Origin: Hydrogenophaga sp.
Lineage (GTDB): Bacteria > Pseudomonadota > Gammaproteobacteria > Burkholderiales > Burkholderiaceae_C
Direction of reading: 5' to 3'
Length of the DNA: 64,000 nucleotides
NCBI RefSeq assembly: GCF_019264445.1
Contig: NZ_JAHVAB010000090.1
Location: forward strand, 1 to 64,000
Position numbers and translations under genes: made by a program. The notes under the pieces were generated by a model. The model had not been told where the DNA came from. It ran no database searches and saw only the letters and a list, made by a program, of their open reading frames with translations. How positions within the stretch are numbered: the stretch's first letter is position 1; every line of letters begins with the position of its first letter. This document shows positions 24,380-36,099 of this stretch, one piece after another.

Positions 24380-25801
24380 TCAGAGCCAGCGTTTGAGCAA
24401 GCCCATCACCCGCTGGAACCTGGCGCCATAAGGCGGATAGAACAGCTGGCCCATGGCCCAGCGCGACTGCACCAGCACCGGCTTTTGCTGCGTGAAGCGC
24501 AGGAAACCCGCCTCGCCGTGGTACGAGCCCCAACCGCTCTCGCCCACGCCACCAAAGGGCAAGCCCTCGTGGGCCACGTGCATCAAGGTGTCGTTGACCG
24601 TGACGCCGCCACTGACCGTGCGCGCCAGCAGGCGGTCGCACGCGGCCCGGTCGCTGCCGAACCAGTACAGCGCGAGTGGGCGCGGGCGCTGGTTGATGAA
24701 CGCCACGGCGCCATCGAGCGTGTCGTACGGCAACACGGGCAGGATGGGGCCGAAGATTTCTTCGTCCATCAGGCGCGAACCCGGCGCGGGATCGAACACC
24801 AGCGAAGGACGCATTTGCCTCGTGCTGCCCGCCTCGCCCTCCGGCGGTGCCACATCCACCACGCGGGCGCCGCCCGCCCGCGCCTCATCCAGCAAGGCAG
24901 CCAGCCGGGCGAGGTGCCGTTCGCTCACGATGGCCGCGTAATCGGGGTTGCCGGACACGGTGGGAAAAAGGCGCGCCACGGCCTGGGCGTAGGCCCGCTC
25001 GAACGCCGCCTCGCGCCCGCGTGGCAGCAGCACATAGTCGGGTGCGATGCAGGTCTGCCCGGCGTTGAGCAGCTTGCCGTGGGCGATCTTGACCGCTGCA
25101 TCGTTCAGGTCGCAAGACGCGTCGACCACGCACGGCGACTTGCCGCCCAGCTCAAGCGTGGTGGGCGTGAGGTTGGCAGCAGCAGCGGCTGCCACCTGCC
25201 GGCCCACCGACGTGGAGCCGGTGAAGAACAGGTGGTCGAATGGCAGCTTCGAAAACTCCTGGGCCACGTCCGGCCCGCCCAGGGCCACACAGAATTCGTC
25301 GGCCGAAAACACCTCATGCACGAGCCGGGCCATGAGGGCCGAGGTGTGGGGTGTGAGCTCGCTGGGTTTGAGCATCACGCGATTGCCCGCGGCCAGCGCG
25401 GCGGCAGCGGGGCCGAAGGTCAGCTGCAGCGGGTAGTTCCATGGACCGATGACGCCCACCACGCCCAGCGGCTGGCGCTGGATGTGCCCACTCGCAGGCA
25501 GCAGGTACAGCGGCGTGGCCACGCGTTGCGGCTTCATCCAGCGCGGCAGCTTGTCGTGCAGCTGCGCCATGCCGGCGCGCAGCACAAACAAGTCGGCCGC
25601 CTCGGTCAGCTGGGGCGAACGCACACCAAAGTCGGCCTGCACCGCTTCGGCCAGTGCTGCGGCGTGGGCATCGATGAGCGCACGCAGACGCCCCAGCCGG
25701 TCGCGCCGCAGCGCCAGGGGCACCTCCACCTGCGCGCGGCTGGCGTTGTGCTGGGCGTCAAACAGCGCCCTGAGGGGAAGGGTGGGGGGTATCTGCGTCA
25801 T
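24380..25801 (-). CDS. Coniferyl-aldehyde-dehydrogenase-type aldehyde dehydrogenase
   Basis: 473 aa from the ATG at 25801; the frame is open 24 codons upstream but those residues do not match the family. NAD(P)-dependent aldehyde dehydrogenase: Asn122 (GPWNYP), catalytic base Glu218 (LELGGKSP), nucleophile Cys251 (NAGQTCIAPDY). The QTCIAPDY sequence and C-terminal membrane-proximal helix are characteristic of the coniferyl aldehyde/CalB and fatty-aldehyde class. It would oxidise an aromatic or long-chain aldehyde to the acid. It stands alone; convergent with the small gene at 24104. Confidence 0.88.
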   Translation of the reverse strand: MTQIPPTLPLRALFDAQHNASRAQVEVPLALRRDRLGRLRALIDAHAAALAEAVQADFGVRSPQLTEAADLFVLRAGMAQLHDKLPRWMKPQRVATPLYLLPASGHIQRQPLGVVGVIGPWNYPLQLTFGPAAAALAAGNRVMLKPSELTPHTSALMARLVHEVFSADEFCVALGGPDVAQEFSKLPFDHLFFTGSTSVGRQVAAAAAANLTPTTLELGGKSPCVVDASCDLNDAAVKIAHGKLLNAGQTCIAPDYVLLPRGREAAFERAYAQAVARLFPTVSGNPDYAAIVSERHLARLAALLDEARAGGARVVDVAPPEGEAGSTRQMRPSLVFDPAPGSRLMDEEIFGPILPVLPYDTLDGAVAFINQRPRPLALYWFGSDRAACDRLLARTVSGGVTVNDTLMHVAHEGLPFGGVGESGWGSYHGEAGFLRFTQQKPVLVQSRWAMGQLFYPPYGARFQRVMGLLKRWL

Positions 25802-25876
25802 CGGTTCATGATAGGCCGCGAGCCCCCGCACCGGTAGGTCTGCGCCCCCATCCGCGACGGACGGAGGCGCCACCGC

Positions 25877-28495
<2,619 letters not shown>

Positions 28496-28530
28496 GTCGG
28501 GGCTCTCCGTGTATTCAGAACTGCACCGCA

Positions 28531-28557
28531 GTTGGGTGTGTTCGCCCCATTTTCAAG
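28531..28557 (-). promoter_or_regulatory. Candidate sigma-32 heat-shock promoter for clpB
   Basis: On the minus strand, CTTGAAA (28557-28551) exactly matches the sigma-32 -35 box. Twelve bases later CACCCAAC (28538-28531) partly matches the C-rich -10. The predicted start lies about 30 bases before the clpB ATG. Confidence 0.55.
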
Positions 28558-28604
28558 CCGCAGGCGCACCGGCGCACGCCTGGCCGCGCCGCCCTTGATG
28601 CAGA

Positions 28605-29387
28605 TCAAGCCCCGGTGGATCGCAGCTTGCGCCAGTACGCGTAGGTCCAGGCGGTGGTGAAACCCAGGCGCGCATAGAGCGAAAGCGCCGGCGCGTTGCT
28701 CGCGTCCACCTGCAGGAAGACGCGGTCAATGCCGCGCTGCTGCGCCTGCAGCGCCATGGTGCACAGCAGGCTTCCAGCGAGCCCGCGTCCCCGGTGGGCG
28801 GCCGCCGTGCGCATGCCATGCACGCCCAGCCAGCCATGGCCGAACGAGGCCGCGCCACACGCCAGCGTCTGGCCGTTCTCGCGGACGCTGGCAAACAGGG
28901 TGTCGTGCGCTCGGCCCAGCGAGCGGGCGCGGCTCGCTCCATCCACCGGGTCCAGGCCTTCGCCCAGAAACATGGCCATCCACGCCGCGTCCGGGGCCGG
29001 TTCGAGTTCGCCAGCTGGCGATGCCGGGCCTGCGAGCACATCGGCCACCCGCGCGGTCTGGGTCAGCGTGGGTTGAACGCGCGAGAAGCCCAGGCGTTGC
29101 AGCGCGCGGTGCATGCCATAGAAGGCCGGAAGCTCAGGCAACCGAAACACCGGCGCGAACCCGCGCGCGCTGTAGCGCTTGGCGATGCTGGCGGCCAGGG
29201 CCGGATCCGGCGTGTCGTGCGACAAGGGCACCGCGCTGTGCGCCCGGCCCACCGTGCCGCTGTCCATGGGGAGGAGCCAGCCGGGCATCACCTCCAGCGC
29301 CTCGGGCGCAACGGCCTGCAGCGTGGCGCGCTCCAGGCTTTCGATGTCGGCGGCTCGCCAGCGCCGGCGGGGCAAGGCCTCAGCCAT
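28605..29387 (-). CDS. GNAT-family N-acetyltransferase
   Basis: 260 aa from the ATG at 29387, preferred over an ATG 12 codons upstream because it gives an eight-base rather than 44-base overlap with moaE. The C-terminal GNAT fold is clear: acetyl-CoA loop HRGRGLAGSLLCTMALQ (about 190-206) and VDASNAPALSLYARLGF (about 216-232). The N-terminal half is probably a second, degenerate GNAT repeat. Substrate unknown; it may be carried in the moa operon only by position. Confidence 0.8.
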   Translation of the reverse strand: MAEALPRRRWRAADIESLERATLQAVAPEALEVMPGWLLPMDSGTVGRAHSAVPLSHDTPDPALAASIAKRYSARGFAPVFRLPELPAFYGMHRALQRLGFSRVQPTLTQTARVADVLAGPASPAGELEPAPDAAWMAMFLGEGLDPVDGASRARSLGRAHDTLFASVRENGQTLACGAASFGHGWLGVHGMRTAAAHRGRGLAGSLLCTMALQAQQRGIDRVFLQVDASNAPALSLYARLGFTTAWTYAYWRKLRSTGA

Positions 29388-29853
29388 TTTTGGCTTCAAT
29401 GCCCCAGCGGGCGAGCGCTGCATCGTCGCTCACGCGGGCATCCACCCAGCGTGCGCCCTCGGGCGTCTGCTCTTTCTTCCAGAAAGGCGCCTGGGTCTTG
29501 AGGTAATCCATCAGGAACTCGCACGCCTTGAAGCTCTCGCCCCGGTGCGCGGAGGTCACAGCCACGAGCACGATCTGGTCCAGCGGCTGCAGCAGGCCGA
29601 CGCGGTGGATCACGCGCGCGCCATAGAGGTCAAAGCGCTCGAAAGCCTGGTCGATCATGGCTTCGATGGACTTCTCGGTCATGCCCGGGTAGTGCTCCAG
29701 CTCCAGGGTGCTCACGTCCTGGCCGTCGTTGCGGTCGCGCACGGTGCCCACAAAGCTGCACACCGCGCCCACGCGACGGTCCTGCTCGCGCAGCTGCGCC
29801 ACCTCGGTGGACAGATCGAAGTCCTCGGTCTGGATGCGGACCCGTGCAGTCAC
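29380..29853 (-). CDS. moaE: Molybdopterin synthase catalytic subunit MoaE
   Basis: 157 aa, normal size. The large subunit of molybdopterin synthase takes sulfur from the MoaD thiocarboxylate to convert cyclic pyranopterin monophosphate to molybdopterin. Signature stretches VCSFVGTVRDRNDG (30-43), LELEHYPGMTEKSI and the C-terminal SAHRGESFKACEFLMDYLKT with active-site Lys residues are present. It follows moaD with one intervening base and overlaps the GNAT gene. Confidence 0.96.
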   Translation of the reverse strand: MTARVRIQTEDFDLSTEVAQLREQDRRVGAVCSFVGTVRDRNDGQDVSTLELEHYPGMTEKSIEAMIDQAFERFDLYGARVIHRVGLLQPLDQIVLVAVTSAHRGESFKACEFLMDYLKTQAPFWKKEQTPEGARWVDARVSDDAALARWGIEAKNG

Positions 29854-29854
29854 C

Positions 29855-30106
29855 TCAGCCTCCCGTGACCGGTGGGAAGAAACCGACTTCGGCGCCCTCG
29901 CTCAACGCCGCCGTCTCGTCGCTCATGGTCTGGTTGAGTGCCACGCGCACCGCGCGGCCCGGGGCCAGCGCTTGCGCATACGCCCCACCGCGCGCTGCCA
30001 GCTCGGCGCGCAGGGCTGCGAGCGTGGCCGCCTGGGTATCCATCGACTCGCTGCCGGTGCCCAGGGCCTCGCGGATGGAGGCGAAATAGCGCAGGTGAAC
30101 TTTCAT
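29855..30106 (-). CDS. moaD: Molybdopterin synthase sulfur carrier subunit MoaD
   Basis: 83 aa ubiquitin-like protein from the ATG at 30106, ending in Gly-Gly (PPVTGG), the C-terminus that is adenylated by MoeB and thiocarboxylated. MKVHLRYFASIREALG is the typical start. The ATG overlaps the moeA stop (ATGA), and a GGAGG-like site lies just upstream, inside moeA. Confidence 0.95.
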   Translation of the reverse strand: MKVHLRYFASIREALGTGSESMDTQAATLAALRAELAARGGAYAQALAPGRAVRVALNQTMSDETAALSEGAEVGFFPPVTGG

Positions 30107-31383
30107 GCGAGGAGGTCCGCAAACGATATGTAGGAGACGAGGTCGCCCTGGGCGATGGTGGTGCCGGCCGGGTTGTCGACCAGCCCGTCGCCCCAGACGG
30201 CGGAAGTGAGCACGCCCGAGCTCTGGTTGGGGAACAGGTCGAGCCCGCCGGCCGCGTTGCGGCGAACGCGCAGGAACTCGCGGCGCTTGTCGGCCCGCGC
30301 CACGGTGAAGTGCGCGGGCAGCGAGGTGGCAGGCGGCAGGGCCTGCAGGCGGCTCGCCGGCACGCCCTGCAACTTCAGCAGGAAGGGCCGCACCAGCAGC
30401 AAGAACGTGACGAAGCTCGACACGGGATTGCCCGGCAGGCCAATGAAGTGGCACGCTGCCCCGGGTGTGTCGCGGCGCACGGTGCCATAGGCGAACGGTT
30501 TGCCCGGTTTCATGCCGATCTGCCAGAGATCGAGGCTGCCCAGCGCCTGCACGGAGGGCTTGATGTGGTCTTCTTCACCCACCGACACGCCGCCGCTGGT
30601 GAGGATCAGGTCGTGGTGGTCGGCGGCGGTCTTCAGGGCAGCGAGCGTCGCCTCGCGCCGGTCGGGCACGATGCCCAGGTCGCTCACCTCGCAGCCCATG
30701 CGTTGCAACAAGGCGCGCAGAAAGAACCGGTTCGAGTTGTAGATGGCGCCTGGCTTCATGGCCTCGGGCGGTACGTCGCCGGGCATCACCAGTTCGTCGC
30801 CAGTGGAAAAAAGCGCCACGCGCGGGCGCGCCAGCACGCTGAGATGGGACAGGCCAAGGCTCGCCGCCAGGCCCAGGCTCGCGGGCGACAGTCGCTCGCC
30901 CCGCGCCAGCACCACCGCGCCGCGCGTGACGTCTTCGCCCGCGCGCCGCACCCACTGGCCGACCTCGGGCACGGCCTGGATGTGCACGGCGTGGATGTCG
31001 CCACCGACCTCCACCGTGTCTTCCTGCATCACCACGGCATCGGCACCCGCCGGCATGGGCGCACCCGTGAAGATGCGCGCGCAGGTACCGGGTTCCAGCG
31101 CATGGCCGGCATGGCCGGCGGCGATGCGCTGGCTCACGCGCAGCACGGTGCCCGCCTCGGTCACGTCGGCCACGCGCAGTGCGTAGCCGTCCATGGACGA
31201 GTTGTCATTGGGCGGCACCTGCAGGGCCGAGGTCAGGTCTTGCGCCAGCACGCGCCGGTCGGCATCGAACGTGGCCACGGTCTCCGTGGCGCTCAACGCC
31301 TGCACGCGATTCAACAGGTCGTGCATGGCATCGACCAGTGACATCAACGGGGCACGCGCGGCAGCGGGTTTGGGTGCATTCAT
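30103..31383 (-). CDS. moeA: Molybdopterin molybdenumtransferase MoeA
   Basis: 426 aa. Inserts molybdate into adenylylated molybdopterin. Motifs seen: PPNDNSSMDGYALR near residue 55, IFTGAPMPAGADAVVMQED near 107, FSTGDELVMPG, and TSGGVSVGEEDHIKP near 260. All domains are present at normal length. Its start overlaps the mobB stop, and its stop overlaps the moaD start, each by four bases. Confidence 0.96.
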   Translation of the reverse strand: MNAPKPAAARAPLMSLVDAMHDLLNRVQALSATETVATFDADRRVLAQDLTSALQVPPNDNSSMDGYALRVADVTEAGTVLRVSQRIAAGHAGHALEPGTCARIFTGAPMPAGADAVVMQEDTVEVGGDIHAVHIQAVPEVGQWVRRAGEDVTRGAVVLARGERLSPASLGLAASLGLSHLSVLARPRVALFSTGDELVMPGDVPPEAMKPGAIYNSNRFFLRALLQRMGCEVSDLGIVPDRREATLAALKTAADHHDLILTSGGVSVGEEDHIKPSVQALGSLDLWQIGMKPGKPFAYGTVRRDTPGAACHFIGLPGNPVSSFVTFLLLVRPFLLKLQGVPASRLQALPPATSLPAHFTVARADKRREFLRVRRNAAGGLDLFPNQSSGVLTSAVWGDGLVDNPAGTTIAQGDLVSYISFADLLA

Positions 31384-31922
31384 GGCGGGAGGGAGGCCGG
31401 GTCGGCCCGGTAGGCGAAGCGGTCTGCATTGTCGAGCAACCAGAGCGCCACATCATCCGGGCGGTTCAAATCCAGCACCGGGCGTGGGGTGGGTTCGGGC
31501 AAGGCCTGCGGGCTGTCGGTGGCCACGGCAAGGATGTGGGCGTCGGCCGGGTAGCGCACCGGTTTGCCGCTGGCCTCGCGCCACACCTCCACCTTGAAGA
31601 GATCGCTATCCTTGAAACCTTCCACCAGCACCCAGTCCACAGACGGGTGCAACTCGGCGATGAGGCTGTGCACGGAATGCGTCACGCGCTCCTGCAGCTC
31701 GCGCATGATCACCAGCCGCCGCGGCGAGGCAGCCAACACCTCGAACGCACCGGCTTCGCGGTGGCGCCAGGTGTCCTTGCCGGGGTGGTCAATGTCGAAA
31801 TTGTGGTGGGCGTGCTTGACCACCGAGACGCGCTGTCCACGCAGCTGAAGCGCAGGGATCAGTTGTTCGACCAGCGTGGTCTTGCCGGATCCGGAGTAGC
31901 CTGCGAATCCGACGACCTTCAT
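31380..31922 (-). CDS. mobB: Molybdopterin-guanine dinucleotide biosynthesis protein MobB
   Basis: 180 aa P-loop GTPase with Walker A GYSGSGKTT (8-16) and the family's VSVVKHAHHNFDIDHPGKDTW-type stretch (about residues 33-53). It assists MobA in forming the guanine dinucleotide cofactor. It overlaps thrC by four bases upstream and moeA downstream. No mobA gene is in this window. Confidence 0.93.
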   Translation of the reverse strand: MKVVGFAGYSGSGKTTLVEQLIPALQLRGQRVSVVKHAHHNFDIDHPGKDTWRHREAGAFEVLAASPRRLVIMRELQERVTHSVHSLIAELHPSVDWVLVEGFKDSDLFKVEVWREASGKPVRYPADAHILAVATDSPQALPEPTPRPVLDLNRPDDVALWLLDNADRFAYRADPASLPP

Positions 31923-33388
31923 GCGCCGGTCGTGCAGTGGTCGACGATGAAAGCCTGCACGGCCGGCGTGCTGGCAGGCATCACCTTCACGCGTTTGGGC
32001 AGGTCTTCGATGCCGATGAACTGCACCGGACGGTCGGGCTGCTGCCCCAACGCCTCCACAATGGTTTCGGCAAACTTGATGGGCAGCGCGGTTTCCAGCA
32101 CGACCATGGGGGTTGCGTCCTCGCGGTGTTCGAGCGCCACCTTCACGCCGTCGGCCGTGTGGGTGTCGATCATCAGCCGATAGCGCTGGTACACGCTGCG
32201 GATGGTGTCGAGGCGGTTGGCGTGTGTGCTCTTGCCGCTTCGAAATCCATAGCGCGATGCCGCTTGGGCAAACGCCGGGTCAGCGCTCAAGTCGAACCGC
32301 CCTTCGGCCGCGAGGGCGGGCCCAAACAGGCGCTTCACGCGCTCACCGTCGCGCTCCAGCAGGTCGAACACAAAACGCTCGAAGTTGCTGGCCTTGGAGA
32401 TATCCATCGACGGACTGGACGTCTCATGGGTGTCTGCGCTGCCGCGCACGCGGTACACGCCGGTGCGGAAGAACTCGTCCAGCACGTCGTTCTCGTTGGT
32501 GGCGACCACCAGCGTGCGGATGGGCAAGCCCATCTGGCGCGCGACATGTCCAGCGCACACGTTGCCAAAGTTGCCGCTGGGCACCGTGAAGGACACCTGC
32601 TGCGTGTTCTGTTGCGTGGCCTGAAAGTAGCCCGCGAAGTAGTACACCACCTGCGCCAACAGCCGCGCCCAGTTGATCGAGTTGACGGTCCCGATCTTGT
32701 GAGCACGTTTGAATTCGAGGTCGTTGCTGACCGCCTTGACGATGTCCTGGCAGTCGTCGAACACCCCTTCAACCGCGATGTTGTGGATGTTCTCGTCCAT
32801 CAGGCTGAACATCTGCGCCTGCTGGAAAGGGCTCATGCGGCCGTGGGGGCTGAGCATGAAAACACGGACCCCCTTCTTGCCACGCATGGCGTATTCCGCT
32901 GCGCTGCCGGTGTCGCCGGAAGTCGCCCCCAGGATGTTGAGCTCTTCGCCGCGTCGCGCCAGTTCGTACTCGAAGAGGTTGCCCAACAGCTGCATCGCCA
33001 TGTCCTTGAAGGCCAGCGTGGGGCCATTGGACAGCGCCTCAAGGTAAAAACCCGCTTGCGGACCCTGCGCTGAAGGCGCCTCCAGCGTCTTCAACGGCAC
33101 GATCTGCGGCGTGCCGAACACCGCTTCGGTGTATGTCTTCTCACACAGCGCGCGCAGGTCGGCGGCGGGAATGTCGTCGATGTAAAGCGAGAGCACCTCG
33201 AACGCCAGCGACGCATAACCACCCGCGCGACCGCCATCGAACGCCTCGCGCAAGCGCTGCAGCGTGGACGCATCGACCGCGGGGTACCGCTCCGGCAGGT
33301 ACAGGCCACCGTCGGGCGCGAGCCCTTCCAGAAGGATTTCGCAGAAGCGCTTGCGGTCTGCGTGACCGCGGGTCGAGATGTAGCGCAT
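31919..33388 (-). CDS. thrC: Threonine synthase
   Basis: 489 aa PLP enzyme making threonine from O-phosphohomoserine. Lys128 in GPTLAFKDM forms the Schiff base; GATSGDTGSAAEYA binds the PLP phosphate. Length and N-terminus (MRYISTRG) match the long bacterial class. It starts at the last base of the hom stop (TGATG arrangement), so translation of the two threonine enzymes is coupled. Downstream it overlaps mobB by four bases. Confidence 0.96.
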   Translation of the reverse strand: MRYISTRGHADRKRFCEILLEGLAPDGGLYLPERYPAVDASTLQRLREAFDGGRAGGYASLAFEVLSLYIDDIPAADLRALCEKTYTEAVFGTPQIVPLKTLEAPSAQGPQAGFYLEALSNGPTLAFKDMAMQLLGNLFEYELARRGEELNILGATSGDTGSAAEYAMRGKKGVRVFMLSPHGRMSPFQQAQMFSLMDENIHNIAVEGVFDDCQDIVKAVSNDLEFKRAHKIGTVNSINWARLLAQVVYYFAGYFQATQQNTQQVSFTVPSGNFGNVCAGHVARQMGLPIRTLVVATNENDVLDEFFRTGVYRVRGSADTHETSSPSMDISKASNFERFVFDLLERDGERVKRLFGPALAAEGRFDLSADPAFAQAASRYGFRSGKSTHANRLDTIRSVYQRYRLMIDTHTADGVKVALEHREDATPMVVLETALPIKFAETIVEALGQQPDRPVQFIGIEDLPKRVKVMPASTPAVQAFIVDHCTTGA

Positions 33389-34710
33389 CAGTTCAGCTCT
33401 TCCTTGCGGATGCGCACGATCGGCGCAAGCACCGTCGGCAGCTTCTGCAACTGCGACAGGGCGTCGGTCATCGTGCCCTCACGCGTGTCGTGCGTGAGGA
33501 TGATCAGGTCGGTGGACGTGCCGCCTTCGCCGCTCACCTCATCCGCTTCGCGCTGCAGCACCGCGTCGATGCTGATGCCCGCGCCCGCCAGCAGGCCCGT
33601 CACCTGGGCCAGCACACCCGCTTCGTCGGCCACGCGCAAGCGAAGGTAGTAGCTCGTCACGACCTCGCTCATGGGCAGCACCAGCAGATCGCTCATGGCG
33701 TCCGGCTGGAACGCCAGATGGGGCACGCGCTGGTGCGGGTCGGCCGTATGCAGGCGGGTGATGTCCACGAGATCGGCGATCACCGCGCTGGCGGTGGGCT
33801 CACTGCCGGCGCCCTTGCCGTAGTAGAGCGTCGCGCCCACCGCATCGCCCTGCACCACTACCGCATTCATCGCGCCTTCCACATTGGCAATCAAACGCTT
33901 GGCCGGCACCAGGCTCGGGTGCACACGCAACTCGATCCCCTTGGCCGTGCGTTTGGTGATGCCCAGCAACTTGATGCGGTAGCCGAGCTGCTCGGCGTAC
34001 TTGATATCGGTTGCACCCAGCTGGGTGATGCCTTCGACATACGCCTTTTCGAACTGCACGGGAATGCCGAACGCGATCGCGCTCATGAGCGTGACCTTGT
34101 GAGCGGCATCCACGCCTTCAATGTCGAAGGTCGGATCGGCCTCGGCATAGCCCAGGCGCTGCGCTTCCTTGAGCACCACATCGAAGTCCAGCCCCTTGTC
34201 GCGCATCTCGGACAGGATGAAGTTCGTCGTGCCGTTGATGATGCCGGCAATCCATTGAATGCTGTTGGCGGTCAAGCCCTCGCGCAGCGCCTTGATGATG
34301 GGGATGCCGCCGGCCACAGCCGCCTCGAACGCCACCATCACTCCTTTGGCGGAGGCCGCTGCAAAGATCTCCGTGCCATGAACCGCCAGCAGGGCCTTGT
34401 TGGCGGTCACCACATGCTTGCCGGCCGCAATGGCTTCCAGCACCAACGCCTTGGCAATGCCATAGCCGCCAATGAGTTCGATCACGATGTCGATCTCGGG
34501 GTTGGCAATCACCGCACGCGCATCGTTCACCACCGTCACGCCCGACCCCACGATGGACTGCGCACGCGCGGTGTCCAGATCCGCCACCATGGTGATTTCA
34601 ATGCCACGGCCAGCCCGCCTGCGGATCTCTTCCTGATTGCGCTTGAGCACGTTGAACGTGCCACTGCCCACGGTACCTATGCCCAGAAGGCCAACTTGGA
34701 TCGGTTTCAT
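33388..34710 (-). CDS. hom: Homoserine dehydrogenase
   Basis: 440 aa. NAD(P)-binding GLLGIGTVGSGTF (8-20), catalytic domain with the GIINGTTNFIL signature (about 184-194), and a C-terminal ACT domain (about 355-430, YYLRLRVADEAGVLAQVTGLL) for feedback by threonine. It converts aspartate semialdehyde to homoserine. It begins 26 bases after alaA and abuts thrC. Confidence 0.97.
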   Translation of the reverse strand: MKPIQVGLLGIGTVGSGTFNVLKRNQEEIRRRAGRGIEITMVADLDTARAQSIVGSGVTVVNDARAVIANPEIDIVIELIGGYGIAKALVLEAIAAGKHVVTANKALLAVHGTEIFAAASAKGVMVAFEAAVAGGIPIIKALREGLTANSIQWIAGIINGTTNFILSEMRDKGLDFDVVLKEAQRLGYAEADPTFDIEGVDAAHKVTLMSAIAFGIPVQFEKAYVEGITQLGATDIKYAEQLGYRIKLLGITKRTAKGIELRVHPSLVPAKRLIANVEGAMNAVVVQGDAVGATLYYGKGAGSEPTASAVIADLVDITRLHTADPHQRVPHLAFQPDAMSDLLVLPMSEVVTSYYLRLRVADEAGVLAQVTGLLAGAGISIDAVLQREADEVSGEGGTSTDLIILTHDTREGTMTDALSQLQKLPTVLAPIVRIRKEELN

Positions 34711-34736
34711 ATCGGTGATCTTGGAAAACAGGAATT

Positions 34737-35963
34737 TCAGACGGCGTGCCGTTTTCGGCGGCTCTCAAGGAATCTCGCAATGCGCTCGATGGCCTCGCGC
34801 AAGTCGTCTTCATGCGGCAGAAACACAATGCGGAAATGCTGGTGGTCGGGATAGTTGAAACCCGATCCCTGTACCAGCATGACGCGCGTCTCGCGCAGCA
34901 CTTCCATGAAGAATTGACGGTCATCCGCAATCGGATACACGACGGGATCGAGTTTGGGAAACATGTAGAGCGCAGCCTGCGGCTTCACGCAGGTCACGCC
35001 CGGAATGGCCGTGATCAGCTCATAGGCCAGATCACGCTGGCGGCGCAGGCGCCCGCCTTCCTTCACGAGGTCGTTGATGCTCTGATAGCCACCCAGCGCC
35101 GTCTGGATCGCCCACTGCCCCGGGACATTCGAGCCCAGCTTGAGATTGGCGAGCATGTTCAGGCCTTCGATGAAGTCCTTGGCCACATGCTTCGGGCCCG
35201 ACACGATCATCCAGCCGGCCCGGTACCCGCACGAACGGTACGCCTTTGACAACGAGTTGAAGGTAAGCGTGAGCACGTCGGTGGACAGGCTTGCCATCGC
35301 GGTGTGCTGCACACCGTCGTACAGCACCTTGTCATACACCTCGTCCGCCAGCAACACCAGCCCGAACTCGCGAGCGAGTTCGACGATGCCTTTGAGCAAC
35401 TCATCGCTGTACAGCACGCCAGTCGGGTTGTTGGGGTTGATCACCACAATGCCCTTGGTGCGAGGCGTGATCCTGGCGCGCATGTCCGCCAGATCGGGTT
35501 GCCAACCATTGGTCTCATCGCAGCGGTAGTGCACCGGCGTACCACCCGACAGGCTGGTGGCAGCCGTCCACAAGGGGTAGTCGGGCGAGGGCACCAGCAG
35601 CTCATCGCCGTTGTCGAGCAAGGCATTGGCGGCCATGACGATGAGTTCGCTGGCCCCGTTACCCAGGTAGATGTCTTCCAGCGTCACACCCACCACACCT
35701 TGTTGCTGCGTGTAGTGCATCACCGCCTTGCGTGCGCCGAAGATGCCCTTGCTGTCCGAGTAACCTGCTGAGTTCGGCAGGTTGCGGATCATGTCCTGCT
35801 GAATTTCTTCTGGTGCGTCAAAACCAAACGGCGCCAGGTTGCCGATGTTCAGTCGAATGATCTTCTGACCTTCGTCTTCCATCTGCTTGGCCGCGTCCAC
35901 GATCGGACCGCGCACGTCATACAGCACATTGGCCAACTTGGCGGATTTCTGGATGGTTTTCAA
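34737..35963 (-). CDS. alaA: AlaA-type pyridoxal-phosphate aminotransferase
   Basis: 408 aa fold-type I aminotransferase. PLP Lys240 in NSLSKAYRSCG, substrate-binding Asn-Pro-Asn-Asn-Pro-Thr-Gly (INPNNPTG, 175-182), Asp207-Glu208-Val209-Tyr210. The N-terminus MKTIQKSAKLANVLYDVRGP is that of AlaA, the glutamate-pyruvate transaminase that supplies alanine. It is the first gene of the minus-strand alaA-hom-thrC-mobB-moeA-moaD-moaE run. Confidence 0.92.
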   Translation of the reverse strand: MKTIQKSAKLANVLYDVRGPIVDAAKQMEDEGQKIIRLNIGNLAPFGFDAPEEIQQDMIRNLPNSAGYSDSKGIFGARKAVMHYTQQQGVVGVTLEDIYLGNGASELIVMAANALLDNGDELLVPSPDYPLWTAATSLSGGTPVHYRCDETNGWQPDLADMRARITPRTKGIVVINPNNPTGVLYSDELLKGIVELAREFGLVLLADEVYDKVLYDGVQHTAMASLSTDVLTLTFNSLSKAYRSCGYRAGWMIVSGPKHVAKDFIEGLNMLANLKLGSNVPGQWAIQTALGGYQSINDLVKEGGRLRRQRDLAYELITAIPGVTCVKPQAALYMFPKLDPVVYPIADDRQFFMEVLRETRVMLVQGSGFNYPDHQHFRIVFLPHEDDLREAIERIARFLESRRKRHAV

Positions 35964-36099
35964 GGTGTCTCCCGCACACGGCGGTCAAGTCCGGCAAGGC
36001 CCCACCACGGAGAACCGGAGGGTAATATTCGGCCTCGCCAACAGGGAAAACCTGCAATTTGACCACAGTTCCCACGCACGACCGGGCATCTGCCTCCTC

